A stretch of 64,000 nt of DNA. Origin: Colletotrichum lupini (taxonomy: Eukaryota; Ascomycota; Sordariomycetes; Glomerellales; Glomerellaceae). Each line of letters starts with the position of its first letter. Positions within the stretch are counted from its first letter, which is position 1. The stretch is from the NCBI RefSeq assembly GCF_023278565.1, contig NC_064677.1, positions 3,410,001 to 3,474,000 of the forward strand, given 5' to 3'. Of the stretch, positions 11,563-24,211 are shown one piece after another. The position numbers and the translations under genes were made by a program. Under the pieces are notes generated by a model. The model had not been told where the DNA came from and ran no database searches. It saw only the letters and a list, made by a program, of their open reading frames with translations.

Positions 11563-14500
11563 AGAGAGGCCATTTTCGTGGCGCTTCTTTTTGGCCACAA
11601 ACGGTCACCTGCCTACGAATCCCAAGACTGTGGCAACCCACACCCTTCCTAGGCCCGCCTCGCCAGATCGCGGCACTGCCGATCTATGAGCTGAGGCTTC
11701 AGAGTGGCAGGATTCCAATTCGCGGCCAATGGGAATTAGGGAGCGGTAGAACTCTCTGCACATCACCGAGATCTGATCGACTCGCGCGATGGGCGACATG
11801 ACGCTAGACCTCTGGAATGTGGCTGCGCAAAATCTCTGGGCTTGGAGACTGTCAATGCCGATGGTCGCTGCTCCGAGAGCTTATTCACTACGGATATTTC
11901 TCACAGACATGATGATTCGTGGGGACGGTATAGCATCAAAAACCAGAATCAGCGATGGCATCAGTAATCTGGCAGGGGAACAACAGACTCGACTCGCTTT
12001 CTCCTCTTGCGAGGCCGCCAAATGAGATGTGATACGGTGTGTGATTATGTTGAGGGGACCTTCGTTCGAGAGGGCGTGAGAGATGATGGTAAGTGATGGT
12101 ATCCCTGACGAGTCCAAGGAGGAGTTGAGTATCTAGTGTCTGAACACCCACTAACAAAGCAGTCGATATGTGAGATATTTCAATTTTCTATGTGGACAGC
12201 CCACGAGTGGTGCGCTGTAGTTTTGGGGGGAAAAGACTTATGGGAGCCGGAAGCCTCGTCCGAAGTACTAGCCGCTGTCGATTGACCGATGTCGAAGGGA
12301 TAACCTTGTATCAAAGCCGCAGGTCAGCCGACGACATGGACGTATTAGGGTGGGCCAGCCTCATCCAGTCGCGCAAACTGGGCTTGGATGGGAATGTTTC
12401 AATCCCAAGCATCACGATGCGATATGCGAAGCCGCCTTTTCGCGCACACATCGCCCGACCCCACCGGCAGGCATCTGGGAGTGTGATCTACGCACTTTTC
12501 CTAACCGAGACCAAGCTGGATCGCCGGGTGCTCGAGGTGACCGGGGGGGAGGGGACGTCCTCAAGAGTTTGAGGGAACCAAACCAGACAAGCTGGGAGCT
12601 ATGCGACATGGGATCCCTCCCCCCCGGCGTCACAGAAGCCAGGGCCAAACCCGAGTCCAAGCTCCCAGTATCCTGGTCAGTCTAGCGATGGAAGTGGACT
12701 GTGGCCCAGATCTCGGCTCTGAAAGCTCTCTTTCGTCTCTTGTCAAGAGTCTGTGGGATGTGTGTGTGTGCGCGCTTTGTGTGGGCAGCGGCACATAGGT
12801 GGGGCTCTCTCCGATTATGACAGCCTTTTTGCTTTCTTCCCTCACATTTTCACCCTGTGTGATGCAGGAGAAATGTGAGATATGACTGAAGGGCTGAGAT
12901 CTGCCCTGACCAACATTTCGCAAGCTCTTCCATTTTGATCGCGGCCCAGCTTCCAAATCCAGCATCTCTGCGCCGAGCCACTCAGCTCTCTGGGATTCCG
13001 CAACGGAGCTTTGTGGTCCTTTGGATGCTGCGTACGGTGTATTCCCATGGAATGCGGTTCCGTACAATATCGGGAAATCTGACATGTCACTGAAGCACGA
13101 TCAACCGACATGGCGGTCGATCATTCACTGAGCTGCTTGGTACACACATCTTACTCGATACCGACGGGGTCGTATAGGTCCAGACCCCTATCAGAGGTCA
13201 AAGGCACGAGATGAAGAGGGGCGGCGGCGGGGGGGATTACGGTTTCGCGGACGAGGTCGCTAGTTCAAGGCGCATCCGGCGGCCGTGGACGGGTCCGATG
13301 GGCGACATCAGTGCGACGCCCGACACGGGATCTCGACCTCCCATGGCCCCCCTTCCTGGCATCGTCGTCTGTTCGTCGTCGTCCACTCCACGACCCGGGA
13401 GGAACGGACGGGGAACCATCATCGCCGATACCACCTTCAGGCTCCAGCACCCATCAACCACCAACCACGCGAACCTTGACTCGTTCTCGCTTAAGGTGTG
13501 TCGTCTCTTTTTTCCTTTTCCAACCCGGAGGAAGAGGGGCCAACAACCTTCAATCCTTTCCTCTCATCCAGGTTCAGACTGGGAACCCCGTCACCCAAAA
13601 TTCTTTTCTGCTCAAAACCCACGGCTATGGAACCCCACTGTGCGACCCTCCGTCATCAGAGAGGTCAGAAGGAGATCGCGATCCTAGGGCAGTGTAGATG
13701 CAGGTGAGGACTGACAATGCGACCCCTTTTGCTGCGCTCGCGGCGCTGCAGAAAGCAGAAAGCAATTCAACAGAGGTCCAAGCGAGGAAACTTCTATCAC
13801 ATTGTTCACTTTTTTCTTTCTTGTTAATTCCCTCTTTATCCTTACCTGGCTCTTCAATCCTCTTTTCGCGCTATCCTCTTTGACGATGTCATTGCGAATG
13901 GGCGCCCCGCCCTATCAAGATGTTCTTTTCGCCTTTTGCCCCTGTTCCTGTTCTTGTTGAATTTCGGTTCAATGTGACCCTCTCGGGGCGCCCCTCGAGT
14001 CTTGAAAGGGGAAGGGAGGGGTCAAGAGAGAGACTCAAGACGCTCAGCTTCTGTGCGTAACTTTGACAGAACCGAGGATGGGCCCATTGTCGCCAATGTT
14101 TTGGGTTGTTGTTTTATCCTCATTCAGTCTTCAAGTGGTCCCCTCGTGGTGTTACCGTGTTACACGAGGAGATCTAACGGGACGACTTGAACTAAAGCGT
14201 AAACTCCTGATGATCTTGGGGAAGGGGGGCCAGAGGGCGCTTGCTACACTAGATATGCGACGTTGCTCGGTGCTCGGGTCCAGATTCTCCAACGTTGTCG
14301 TTGCACTCACGCACGCGTGGAGGGGGAGATACCCGGGAAGGGAAGGGAAGGGATACAGACGAGAGCTAGGTTTAGGTGCAGGTAGGGGGTATCACTTGAG
14401 ACGGACGACAACGACGACGTCCGAGCAAAGCCGCTGAGCGTCCTTTGTTCGATGTCGTCCCTTGAGATTCTGGGTTCTGGTTCTACCTGTCGATACCCGT

Positions 14501-17500
14501 CGTGCCATCGTCCGAGCCCTCGTGGCAAACTCTGATAGTGACGCGGAAACCACATGTCTTTTCCTTTCGTCATTCTGGACGAGCTCAACTTTTGTCTCTG
14601 GCCTCTCTTATGTCTTGCGCATCTTAGTGCGGTTTGCGGGGATCCGGGAGCTTGCGAGCGTTGGATGACAATTGGCTCCGGCACTGGAACAAGTCTGTAT
14701 CAGATGACTCACGCCCTTTTGCTCTCTGAGTTGTCTGTCTCTGTCGCTTTCTATTCCGCTCTCTTGTTGTTCCCACCGCCCAATATGACCCTTACGGTTG
14801 GGTCAGGTTCAAAATGTCGCGCACAAAGTTACTGTGTTCGAGGCGCGCGATGGGAGGGGATACCATGCTTGAGTGGACTATATCGGTTCCCGCAAAAACG
14901 GGACAGGAGGGGCAAACGATCATGACCGAGACGAACGGCAAGCGCGTGCGTTTTTTTTCTCCGTAGTCGCCGTCTCCAGTGTAAGTCGGAGGAGGAGGAG
15001 GAGGAGGCGCGGGCGAGCGAACAAAAAAAGATGGGGGTCCACGGCACGCCGTACACGCCGTGCACACACGGGAAACAGAGCTGAGCGACGGAGTAGGGGT
15101 GATGCTTGTTCGGGGCCGCAACTGACACCACGCAAACCACGCAGCGCTCCATTTTCATCTCAAAGTCTCAACGTCTAGTAGTCAACCACAGCGTGGAGCT
15201 GCCGCGAGGAGAAAAGCTCTGCTCATCCCCCCTCGTTGGTGCCTCTCCCCTCTGTGCCTCTCTCCTCTGAGCCCTTTATTCCCTCTGTGCCCTCTCTCTC
15301 CAGCCTATCGCCTGTCGTCATTGCCCACCAAACCCCCTTGCGGATACTACCTTGGATGTGTTTTTTTGCCACGCTAGAGCCCCGGGACACACTTCTGGGG
15401 TTCTAAATGTGGCCTTGTGATTCGTTCTTTGGGGTTATTTGCCTCCCCTTGAGCAAGGGAGACATGCTGAGGAAGAGGTGAGCGCAGCCGTTGAAACCGT
15501 GAATGGCTGGCTGAACCTGCTCTGGACCGCTTCCTCGACTTCACGGGCTGGACTCTGGGCTTCAAGGGCCCGGTACTGGAGACTTCGGACGGTATACGTG
15601 GGCAGCAGGTGGGCTTGAGGGGCGGTTTAGGTAGCTGCGATGCCGTTGCCCAGCACTTCCATTCCTGTGGCTCTGGTTGGAGGAGCACAATGGGGGGAAG
15701 GGGAGAGACGCAGGTTTGACACGTTGGCAGGTCCTGTAGAGATGGAGTCATGGGCAAGGAGTAGGTCTGTAACGAGAGGAGCATGATGGGGATGAAGGGG
15801 GCGAGAGATGTCGTGCAGTTTACGGATATTTTGGTAGTCGACGGTCGAAGTCCCATCTGCACTTTCTCCATTTCTTCAGAATCATCATCATCATGACTGT
15901 AGTCATTAATCATTGTACCTAATCTTGTTCTTGTTTCTCACCCCCCACCTCTTCTTCGCGGTGTCATATATCGTCCTGCTTGAAAGCTCCAGCCCAGCCC
16001 ACACGACCTCGCGGAGCGCGGGACTTCGGATCCGCGGCCGTTGGGATAACCCCAAAAACCCAACGTGCGGGTTTTTCTGGTGTGTCTTTTTGTGACCTGT
16101 AACAACGGTGCCACTCTGATTCAGATGGAGAGTGAGTGAGGCCTGTCTCTTGGGATGTATCGCTCAGTTGTAGTGTGTGTCCGTGTGTGGGCTGCGTTCC
16201 GTTCACCCTGGTTTCTTCTTCTTTTGGTGAGTGTTCTTATGTCTTGAAGAAGAGGCGGTGGAACAGCGTGAGGGAGTTGCAAGACCGTAAAAGTCAGGTA
16301 GGTAGGCTGCGAGCGAGACGAGACTACCTGGGTACGCTGCGTAGCTAGGGGTGGGTGTGGAAGTGGCAAGTGAGAAAAGGCTGTGAGACGTAAGAAAGGA
16401 GAGACACGATTCCAGAGACATGGTGGTCGGAGGAGGGCGGGGAGGGGAGGGATTGTGTGGGCAAAGGGGGCTCAGTTGAGTGTGAACCGCGGTGGCATGA
16501 GAAACCGAGATGTGGCCTGTTTCTTCCCTATGTCTGGGATCGGGGATGGGAGGGACGGCACGGAGGAAGAATGATGGCTAAGTCGCAGATTCGGGACTGT
16601 CCGATAGGTACAATCGTGATTACTCTCTTCACAAGAGAAAAGCCATTTAGGCATCTGGGGGATGAGGCCCTGAGCCTGAACGTGTTTTGGGAGGCTCTGA
16701 GTGGATAATCTGTGGTGGATGGGTAGGTTGATGGCTGCTTCTTTGTGTAACCGTTACGTTGTCTACCCGCCTCTTGAGAGGGGAGTTCCGCGCTTAAGGT
16801 TGAGATATATCCCAGATAAGGTATTTCCCTAGCTGACGATGCAGTGAAGAGCATCGGCTACCTGGTCTCCATGGCGGGAGATGGGAGAACGTGCCGGCAC
16901 CTCTCCTTTCTTTCCACGCTGCTCCCGTCTCCCTGGCCCCTCCATTTCCTTCGAGACTTGTTCCTGGAAAAAGGAGCGGTAGTACATCACATGTGTGAGA
17001 GTGTGTGAATGTGGATGCAGGCGTCGGTATCCATAAGTGCGTGTGTGTATGTGCGCGTGCGAGTGAGATTGACAGTTGTTCACCATGAGATCCTGCACTT
17101 TGGACCCTTTCTCCGCCCCGACTACAGTTCTATTTTCCTTTTTTTCTCCTCTTTTTCAGAGTTTCTTGTGTTCTCGTGTTCTTGTCGTACCACGATGCCG
17201 CGGGTGCTATTCTGATAGGAGGGGACGGAGGAAATGTGGGAAAGGACCACGCAGAGATGTACGTGTAACGTTTGGCTAAATCCGACAAGGACCTCATAAA
17301 GGGGCCCATCTTGTCCCCTCTCCAAAGTTCCCGCTCTACAAGAAGAGAGGCCTGCAGGAGAGAAGCCTCAGGGGGTGAAGAGTGAAGGACCTCCTCCCCT
17401 CGCCGACGATTGGACATCCGTATCGCCTCCCCTCTACTCCCCATCTCACCACTCGTGGGATCAGGTACCTTTTGGCGATCGAGGCGCGCGTCAGTGAGGT

Positions 17501-19653
17501 GATTTACCGGAAGTGGTGTGCTGGCTGGACCATCGCTGGCTGGCTGGGCGGGATGGATGGATGGATGACCTGTGTGGGATCTGCCGGCTTCCTCTTCCGC
17601 TGGGATCCGGACGTGACATGTCAAAAAGTCTCACGGCTCTTCTCGTCCGCTCATCTACGCTCCTGCCTTTCTTTGCTTCTTCTCTTTCTTTACGTACCCG
17701 TACCTACATCTGAGAACTGAGAAACGTCCCCTCGTGACTTCTGGGTGGCTTGAGGGGGTAACGGGGGGCCGGGAGGATAGACGGAACATTCCATATCAGG
17801 GTGAGATGGTGGTGGTGGTGTGTTCGGTCTTTGTTCATCAGGACCTACATGCTACGCGGGAAAAGTAGCAAAAACAGAGCTGGAACACTGCTACGAGTGT
17901 CTCGTAAAGAAAGGGGCGCTGATTCCGAGGCAAGGAGTTACTTGAGTAGGGGGGGTATAGCAAGCCTTGTGTTGTCTTAGTGAGTTGTCTGTCTCGGACG
18001 TCGAATGCCGCGCCCGCTGGGAGGCGTGGGATGTGTGGTTTTACTGTTTTGTGTGCCGAGCCTTGAGAGACAAATGGGATAGGAGGCGTAGGTTTCGGTT
18101 CGAAGAGAAGGCTGGGCAGTGATGGCTTCTTCGATCTGGTATGTTGGATTACGACATGATCAGATCGGACAAGTGTCATTCTCAAGGAAAGATTCGCCAT
18201 GTTCTGTATGCTTGAGCCCGTGGTCTTATTGCTTTGGGGGAGATCAGACAGGCTGTCCTGGTGTCGAAACCCCTCACCGGCCTTCTGCACATTCGAAAAG
18301 CACAACGTTCTGTCACACAGAGCGATAGCAGCGGCGTATGGAAAGCCACGTGTGAGACTTTGAATCGTGGATCGGTGTCTTCTTGTTGGCAGCGGCTTAG
18401 TGTTCTTCAACGTTGCTCGTTGAACCAGCCTCGAAGCGATGGCACATTCCTCTAGGCTTGTTCATTCAGCGAGGCTTTGGTTCTGGCATGCAAGAACACT
18501 CAGACAGAGCCTTGAGCTTGATCTTGAGCTTATGCTTGGAAGCCTTTGAACATAGACTACTCATAAAGTGGATCACTCATGGAGTAGGGAGGTCGATGAC
18601 CGTTTTGCAGCCCCTATTCCAGTGACTTCGGTCCACGTTTCAACTTTGATATTCCATCAGCATTCACCATTGAAAAATCAGTTGTGCTGACTTCTTGACT
18701 TAAGCGTGACTTTCTTCTGATTCTAATGATGTATCAAAGAACATGTAGCTACAGTGATTTAAGATCATCGCAAATTTAGCCGTCTGTTGAGCCGTCTTGC
18801 ATAGCTGATATAAGTGCGGCTAGTGTGATGAGCATCAAGCAAACCAGAATAACGTAGTGCATCTAAGCACAAGATTGAGACCTGTGAGAGCAGAACGTAC
18901 GCCTGTTGTTTCGTCTATATCCTCTTGTCTTCATTACTTGAGTTATTTGATGGTACAGCTCTGTTTGACGATTCAATGGAGCAGGAGCGGTCGAATACCA
19001 AGAGATATGACGGATGAGATTTAATGAAACGAAACGGAACGTGAAACGAAGATGCAACAGAATTTGACTGGCGATTAAGCATTTGAGACACCACTGACGG
19101 TGAGGAGTGATGAAGAGCAATCCAGGTCTGCCCAAAGAGTTTCACTCTTCTTGCGACTTACATGCTCAGTTGATTCAAAATCGTGGCCTAGTTTAGAAAG
19201 CAGACGTAGAAAAATGCAAATCCCCAGAGTTGAGCAGTCAGGTAACGTCAACGGAACGAAGCTTGCTCGAGTGTGCTGCATAAGCCAGAGCAACTTATAC
19301 ACACTCTTAGGGAAGCAAGTCCGGGGCTATCCTGACAAGTCAGTTGACCTCAGCGTTTCTTATTGCCGCTGGCAACGAAATAGCCTTTGAACTTACAAGT
19401 ATGGGCGAATGTGGGATGAAATAGCAATCTTGAGGACACAGGCGTTGGCCACGTCCAAGGCTGCGAGAGACACAGAAGCTGCCGTTTCATGATCATCTTT
19501 CTTATTTTGTAGACTCTAAAACTATGCAGACCAGATGGCATCCCTGACATTGCACGCACGATCTTAGCCTTGGCCATCGAATCTTCACTCTCGTCAATAG
19601 CAACATATTCGTTCTGAAATGGTATCTATTATTCCGACACTATCATTACAAGC
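11563..19653. other. Gene-free region, right part of the desert
   Basis: About 8 kb with no coding region I can support. It is CT/GA-rich in places (13,200-17,700), contains GGA and GT repeats (about 14,985-15,010; 16,990-17,065) and many short frames lacking conserved features. A two-exon frame can be drawn at 13211-13697, but it has no family support and was rejected. The rightmost part lies beyond the 3' end of the FLX1 gene. Confidence 0.5.
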
Positions 19654-20690
19654 CTACTCCGCCCATTGTGGTAAGTAGTATTTGACGTTTTCGTACACAA
19701 GGAAAGTGACCCATGTAGCCGGCATCACCCTCACGACTCCCGGCATAAGGCCTCTGTAGAAACCCCTGACGCCTTCTTCCTGCCAAATCCTCTTCACAAC
19801 ACCCCGGATACCCCGTCCAAACCTCTCATCGGCGTCGTAGTTCTGTAGTCGACTCCGGAGTACCTGGTAGGGATACGTCACAGCCCCAGCGACCAGCTTC
19901 GAGACACTCGAGATGACCACCGTCGCCTCGTTGCTCACCCGCCCACCATTGTCGCCCTTCCGCTGCCTTCCGGCGAAATACATCTTCTTGGCGGGCTCAT
20001 ACACGGCAAACTGTACTGCGCCGTGCGAAACCCCGATCAGACTGACGCCGAGGCCACGATAGAAGCCCCGCAGGCCCTCGGAGCGATACAACAGCCGCGC
20101 GCCGGTCCACATGTTGGCGTAGGCGCCCGCAGCGGTGCGATCGGACGAGAGCATGCGCGTCTTGAGAACCCAGACCGGGTTCGTCAGGACCTGTGTCAGC
20201 GCTCCGGCGAGCGCGGACGACACGAAGAAGTCCTGGGTGGTGAGGTACTCCTTGGTCAGGTTGCGGGCGTTGGCACCGGAGCCGCTCGTCAGCGGCATGT
20301 AGCCGGCTCTCCAGAGTGCGATGGCCCGCTCGACGCGCGACTTTAAGAAGAAGAAGGCGGACCAGCTTGAGGCGTTGCCGATGAGGTTCGGCGTCAAGCC
20401 GCGGTAGAGGGAGGCGATGGGATGCGGGTTCTGTGTGAGCGTGCGGATGAGAGACATGGTTGTCAGCGACACTGACGGATTGGCCGCGCTCCGGTGAACT
20501 AAGTTTCCTTGTCAGCGACTGCTTCTGGGTGATTTTCAGATATAGACAATGCATTGCTTCACTCACTTTGCATCCGCGTCTTCACGATATCAAGCGGATG
20601 AACTACCAAAGTCGCAACCGAGCCGGCCGAGAGACCGGCGACGGACTCGACCAGAGCGGGTGAGATGCCCGCATTTTTGCTTTCTGACAT
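19654..20690 (-). CDS. FLX1: Mitochondrial FAD/folate carrier (SLC25 family, Flx1/SLC25A32-like)
   Basis: Two exons: 20567-20690 and 19654-20498, giving 322 residues, the usual length for the family. The first exon starts MSESKNAGISPALVES and is joined by a GTGAGT donor and TTAG acceptor. The protein has three carrier repeats, each with its P-x-[DE]-like signature: PLDIVKTRMQ (residues 32-41), NPVWVLKTRML in the second repeat and YPYQVLRSRLQ in the third. The last repeat ends in PGVVRVMPATWVTFLVYEN, which, with NPVW, is typical of the FAD/folate/pyrimidine-nucleotide subgroup. In yeast Flx1 moves FAD across the inner mitochondrial membrane. The exact substrate here (FAD or folate) is inferred from family resemblance. 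The 3' end faces the desert; TOM7 lies upstream on the same strand. Confidence 0.9.
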
Positions 20691-21514
20691 AGAAGTAAGA
20701 GGGGCCTCTGTCACATTGCTCTATGTAGAAAACGTGACTGCGATCTCACGCATCCGGTTGCAGAGACCTCGGCCAAGCTCAAATGTCGGAAGCTGTGTAA
20801 AAGTAGCTTGGTGAATTGTTGGTGTGGCTTGACTGCAGCTTACCATGAAAAATGCGCCTGAATGATTATTCATACGTCATGTTAGCTCATTAAATTGCGG
20901 CTCCGCTGTCACTTTTTCAGAGCTTCAGCCACACTTAACCTCCTTTCGCAGGCTGTGACCAGACGTAAGGTAGGCAGGATATCGACAGCTCCCAATGCCC
21001 ATAAATGAGATTGTTTTAATGTGTTCATTCTATTAGTCTTCAAGATCATGGAAAGACCGCGACAGTTCTGAAGCGCAGTTGCAAAGCTCGTCGACGTCCG
21101 CCTGAGTCCTCAGCTACGTATTCTGTCTTCTCTACTCACAGGCACTAGCCATTCGCGTCAGGGGAATATTTTCTTGGTTGAATAGAAGCTGTATCAGATG
21201 CGATGCGTATGATTAAGCAAAAATGCGCCAGTTACCCGAATGTTCATTGACAGCCCGCTGACAGCACCTCATTCCCCCCAACATTGTTGTCCGCGCTGCC
21301 AGACCATTCGCAGTGGCGTACAACAAAGAAGAGTATATCGTTAGAGAGGTTTCATTTGATTACATATGTAGTTGTACAATGCGCCGGAGCCGCGGCCTGC
21401 ATTTCCTCATCACCATTGTCAGTGATCCGGTGTGTCATCCCCCAAATTTTGGCTAGCATCCAAATTTCGCAAGCCTAGTATTGTACAAAAAGTCGATGTC
21501 GAGACACGCGTCGT
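20691..21514. other. Intergenic: FLX1 promoter and TOM7 3' flank
   Basis: An 824-base space between two minus-strand genes. It should carry the FLX1 promoter and the TOM7 terminator region. No further gene or clear motif was seen. Confidence 0.5.
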
Positions 21515-21922
21515 CTAAGAGAGGGGAGAAATAAGGCTGGGGAAGGATTAGTTACGATGTTCCATGATATTCGCGCGTCTTGGAGTATTGCCTACCGGAT
21601 GAAAGCGGGACGGGGCTCGCTGCGGGTGTAGCCTGCAAAGAATAGTCAGTTGCGCTGTTGGAGGCGTACTTCGAATCGAAGCATCAATCATTCGTACCGA
21701 GGTAGAGAACGAGAGGGAGGTATCCGCTGCGAATAGGTCAGTAACTGGGTTCGTTTCTCGTCAAATACAGGAGACTACATACTAGTGGATGGCAATACGG
21801 GAGATCTCAATGATCTTGCCAATGCGCTCCTGTAGTATGCAATGATTAGATCCAACTCCATGCGACGTGATCTAGCTATAGTTGCGTTGTCGCACCTTGG
21901 ACTCTTCGGAGAGGGCGAACAT
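21515..21922 (-). CDS. TOM7: Tom7, small subunit of the mitochondrial outer-membrane translocase
   Basis: Five tiny exons: 21896-21922, 21783-21829, 21698-21726, 21596-21632 and 21515-21536 (27, 47, 29, 37 and 22 bases), totalling 53 residues. All four introns have GT..AG ends and the frame closes exactly on TAG. The product starts MFALSEESKERIGKIIEISR and continues with the family core GYLPLVLYLGYTRSEP, ending IRLISPLS. Tom7 is a single-span tail-anchored protein of the TOM complex that modulates assembly of the Tom40 pore with its receptors. The length matches known Tom7 proteins (about 50-60 residues). No exon is long enough to stand out as an open frame, so it is easily missed. Confidence 0.92.
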
Positions 21923-22339
21923 CTTGACGGATGGAATGTGACGTTGACGGTATTTGATGATTTGAATCAATGCGGGTTCGCGTGATGGCGGTCTTCGTCG
22001 TCGCTGGGTGTTCGTGGATGTATCGTCGTCGCTGCGTCAGGGAGCTGGTGGTGGATGCGCTGGAAGCTGTTCCTGAACTTTTCTTCGTCTGCCGGAAAAA
22101 CGCATCGCGTGGAGCCGCCGGAACAACCGCGCTGGGAGGCTTATCGACCTTTGCGCTGCACGATAAGGTACGTACCGACATAGCTCAACCGCGACTGAAC
22201 CTCGAGGCCAAAATTTCCAGGTCTTTATGGTACAAGGTGACCAACGACTTTTCGCCTCACGTATTCTGACGATCCAATCTATCTTACGAGTATCGTCTAT
22301 AGATCGTGAAGAGGGCACTGAGAGTGCTAGAAATTCAAA
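21923..22339. promoter_or_regulatory. Divergent promoter TOM7 / SF3B4
   Basis: A 417-base space between two start codons pointing outward, so both promoters must lie here or overlap. No specific factor site was recognised. Confidence 0.5.
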
Positions 22340-23493
22340 ATGGCACAAAACAGGCATTGGTAAGCTTCAAACTGGCCCCAAGTAAGCATTCAAGGACATT
22401 GCAACTAACCTACGACGCGCGACATAGGGAACAAGACAAAGATGCGACCATCTACATCGGAAACATTGACGAGCGCGCGACCCCGGCGATGGTGTACGAA
22501 GTCATGCTCCAGATGGGCCCCATCCACAACATCCACATGCCCCGCGACCGCGTCACCCAGAACCACCAGGGCTTCGGCTTCGTCGAGTTTAGGACGCCGG
22601 GCGACGCAGAGTACGCCGCCAACGTCATGAACGGCATCAAGCTCTACGGCAAGTCCCTGCGCGTCAACAAGGCCAGCGCGGACAAGCAGAAGCAGGCAGA
22701 GGTCGGCGCGGAGCTCTTCGTGGGCAACCTGGACAGCATGGTGGACGAGAAGATCCTCTACGACACCTTTTCGCGTTTCGGCCCGCTCGTCAACTTGCCC
22801 AAGGTCGCGCGAGAGGACAGCGGCAACTCAAAGGGCTTCGGATTCATCTCCTACGCCGACTTTGAGAGCGCCGACGCGGCGATTGCCAACTTGCACATGC
22901 AGTACATCCTCAGCAAGGAGGTCTCGGTCCAGTATGCGTTCAAGAAGGACGGCAAGGGCGAGCGCCACGGTGACGCCGCGGAGCGTGAGCTCGCCGCGCA
23001 GGCCAAGAAGAGGAACATCGTCCCAGAGATCCAGGCCGTACCACCCGCTTTCCTCAACGGCCCGCCTCCGGCCGCTGCGCCGACTGCCCCTGCCGGATTC
23101 GACCCCTCAAACGGCCTGCCGGTCCAGGTCCCAAATCCAGGAGCACCAGCCGGATTCGCGCCTCCGCCGCGGGGACCAGCGCAATACAATGCCGTACCGC
23201 CACCGCAAGGTATGGGCGGGCCGGGCATGGGCCGCGGCGCCGTACTCCCTCCCGCGCCGTCTGGTCTGCCGGCGCGGCCGCCACAGTCGCAAGGCGGCTA
23301 CACGAACCCGGCCGACTTCCACCCGGGCGCCCCGGGTTTCCGCCCGCCAAGCGGACCTCCCGCACCGCAAGGCTTCGCTGCCCCCCCTCCCAACTTCCCC
23401 ATGCCTCCTCCGGGAGCTTCTGGGACACCGCCCGCGCCGCCGGGCTTCATGCCTCCTCCGGGCTTTAACCCCCCTGGATTCCCCCGCCGATGA
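22340..23493 (+). CDS. HSH49: U2 snRNP SF3b subunit 4 (Hsh49/SF3B4/SAP49)
   Basis: Two exons: 22340-22359 and 22428-23493, giving 361 residues. The first exon encodes only MAQNRH plus two bases of a Trp codon; splicing (GTAAGC donor, ACATAG acceptor) yields MAQNRHWEQDKDATIYIGNID, the conserved start of the family. RRM1 spans about residues 12-90 (RNP2 IYIGNI, RNP1 GFGFVEF) and RRM2 about 100-180 (LFVGNL, GFGFISY). The remainder is proline/glycine-rich (many PPPG and APPG), as in human SF3B4. The protein belongs to SF3b, which holds U2 snRNA on the intron branch site; RRM1 binds the large SF3b subunit SF3B2/Cus1. It is divergent from TOM7. The upstream in-frame extension starting at 22306 lacks an ATG and is not used. 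Confidence 0.95.
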
Positions 23494-24211
23494 AGAGACA
23501 TGAATTTAAAAAGGAGATTGCCTTTCGTTGGCGGTATTGTAAGACTACAAAAAAGAAGAAAAGGCGCTGCTTTGGTGCCGCTGATTTCCGAGGCTTCATC
23601 GGTTTCGGAATAATAGCCGGGCGTTTAGGATAGGGGCTAGCGAGAAGCTCGTCCAGAGCAGGTTGAATCAGATTGCAATGGTCTGTCGTCACTTTGATCA
23701 GACGGGGAGTAGCCATTGCTAACATTATCCAGATCGTCACTTTAGTGGTATGGCAGCTGCTTTAGACCCAGGCAGGATCGCAGGCAGATGCCTCACAGAC
23801 ATCATGACCCAAGAACCGGCGGCCACGGTGAAGATTATGATGATCGTTACTCGTAGCTTAATGAAGAAATGACGTTTACAATATTCTCAACTTTGACTGG
23901 AGCCCCGTGGACTCTAGGGGACGCATAGACGAACCCTTTGTGTGCCTTTGTAATGACTCGTCCATGTCAATATTGACGGGCTTCTTTGATGCGTCGCAAC
24001 CCAAGCTAATACGCCCGCACATCCAAGGCAAAACATGTAGCACTGTATCGGCAGCCAGACATACGAAAATGTAGACGTTCCACTTTTCTTTTTGGAAAAT
24101 GCTGAGAAGAATGGCTATATCATCCCAGATCCGCTCTCGCCATTTTCGTACACAAATTACAAATGGTAGGTACACAGTTATCATACATCTCCTAGTCCAC
24201 GATATCCCCTT
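23494..24211. other. Convergent intergenic space (3' flanks of SF3B4 and PET127)
   Basis: 718 bases between the ends of two converging genes. Apart from their presumed 3' untranslated regions nothing was identified. Confidence 0.5.

Noticed and set aside
13211..13697. Two-exon model (13211-13495 joined to 13572-13697, 136 residues)
   Set aside because: Frames and GT..AG ends fit, but there is no clear branch site, the product is low-complexity and resembles no family; it could be chance.
15374..15913. 179-residue minus-strand open frame starting MINDYSHDDDDSEEMEK
   Set aside because: The longest frame in this part of the desert, but with no domain, no neighbouring exons and a composition expected from CT-rich DNA.
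13211..18700. CRISPR array, rRNA or snRNA genes
   Set aside because: Looked for repeated spacers and conserved RNA cores here and elsewhere in the window; none were seen.
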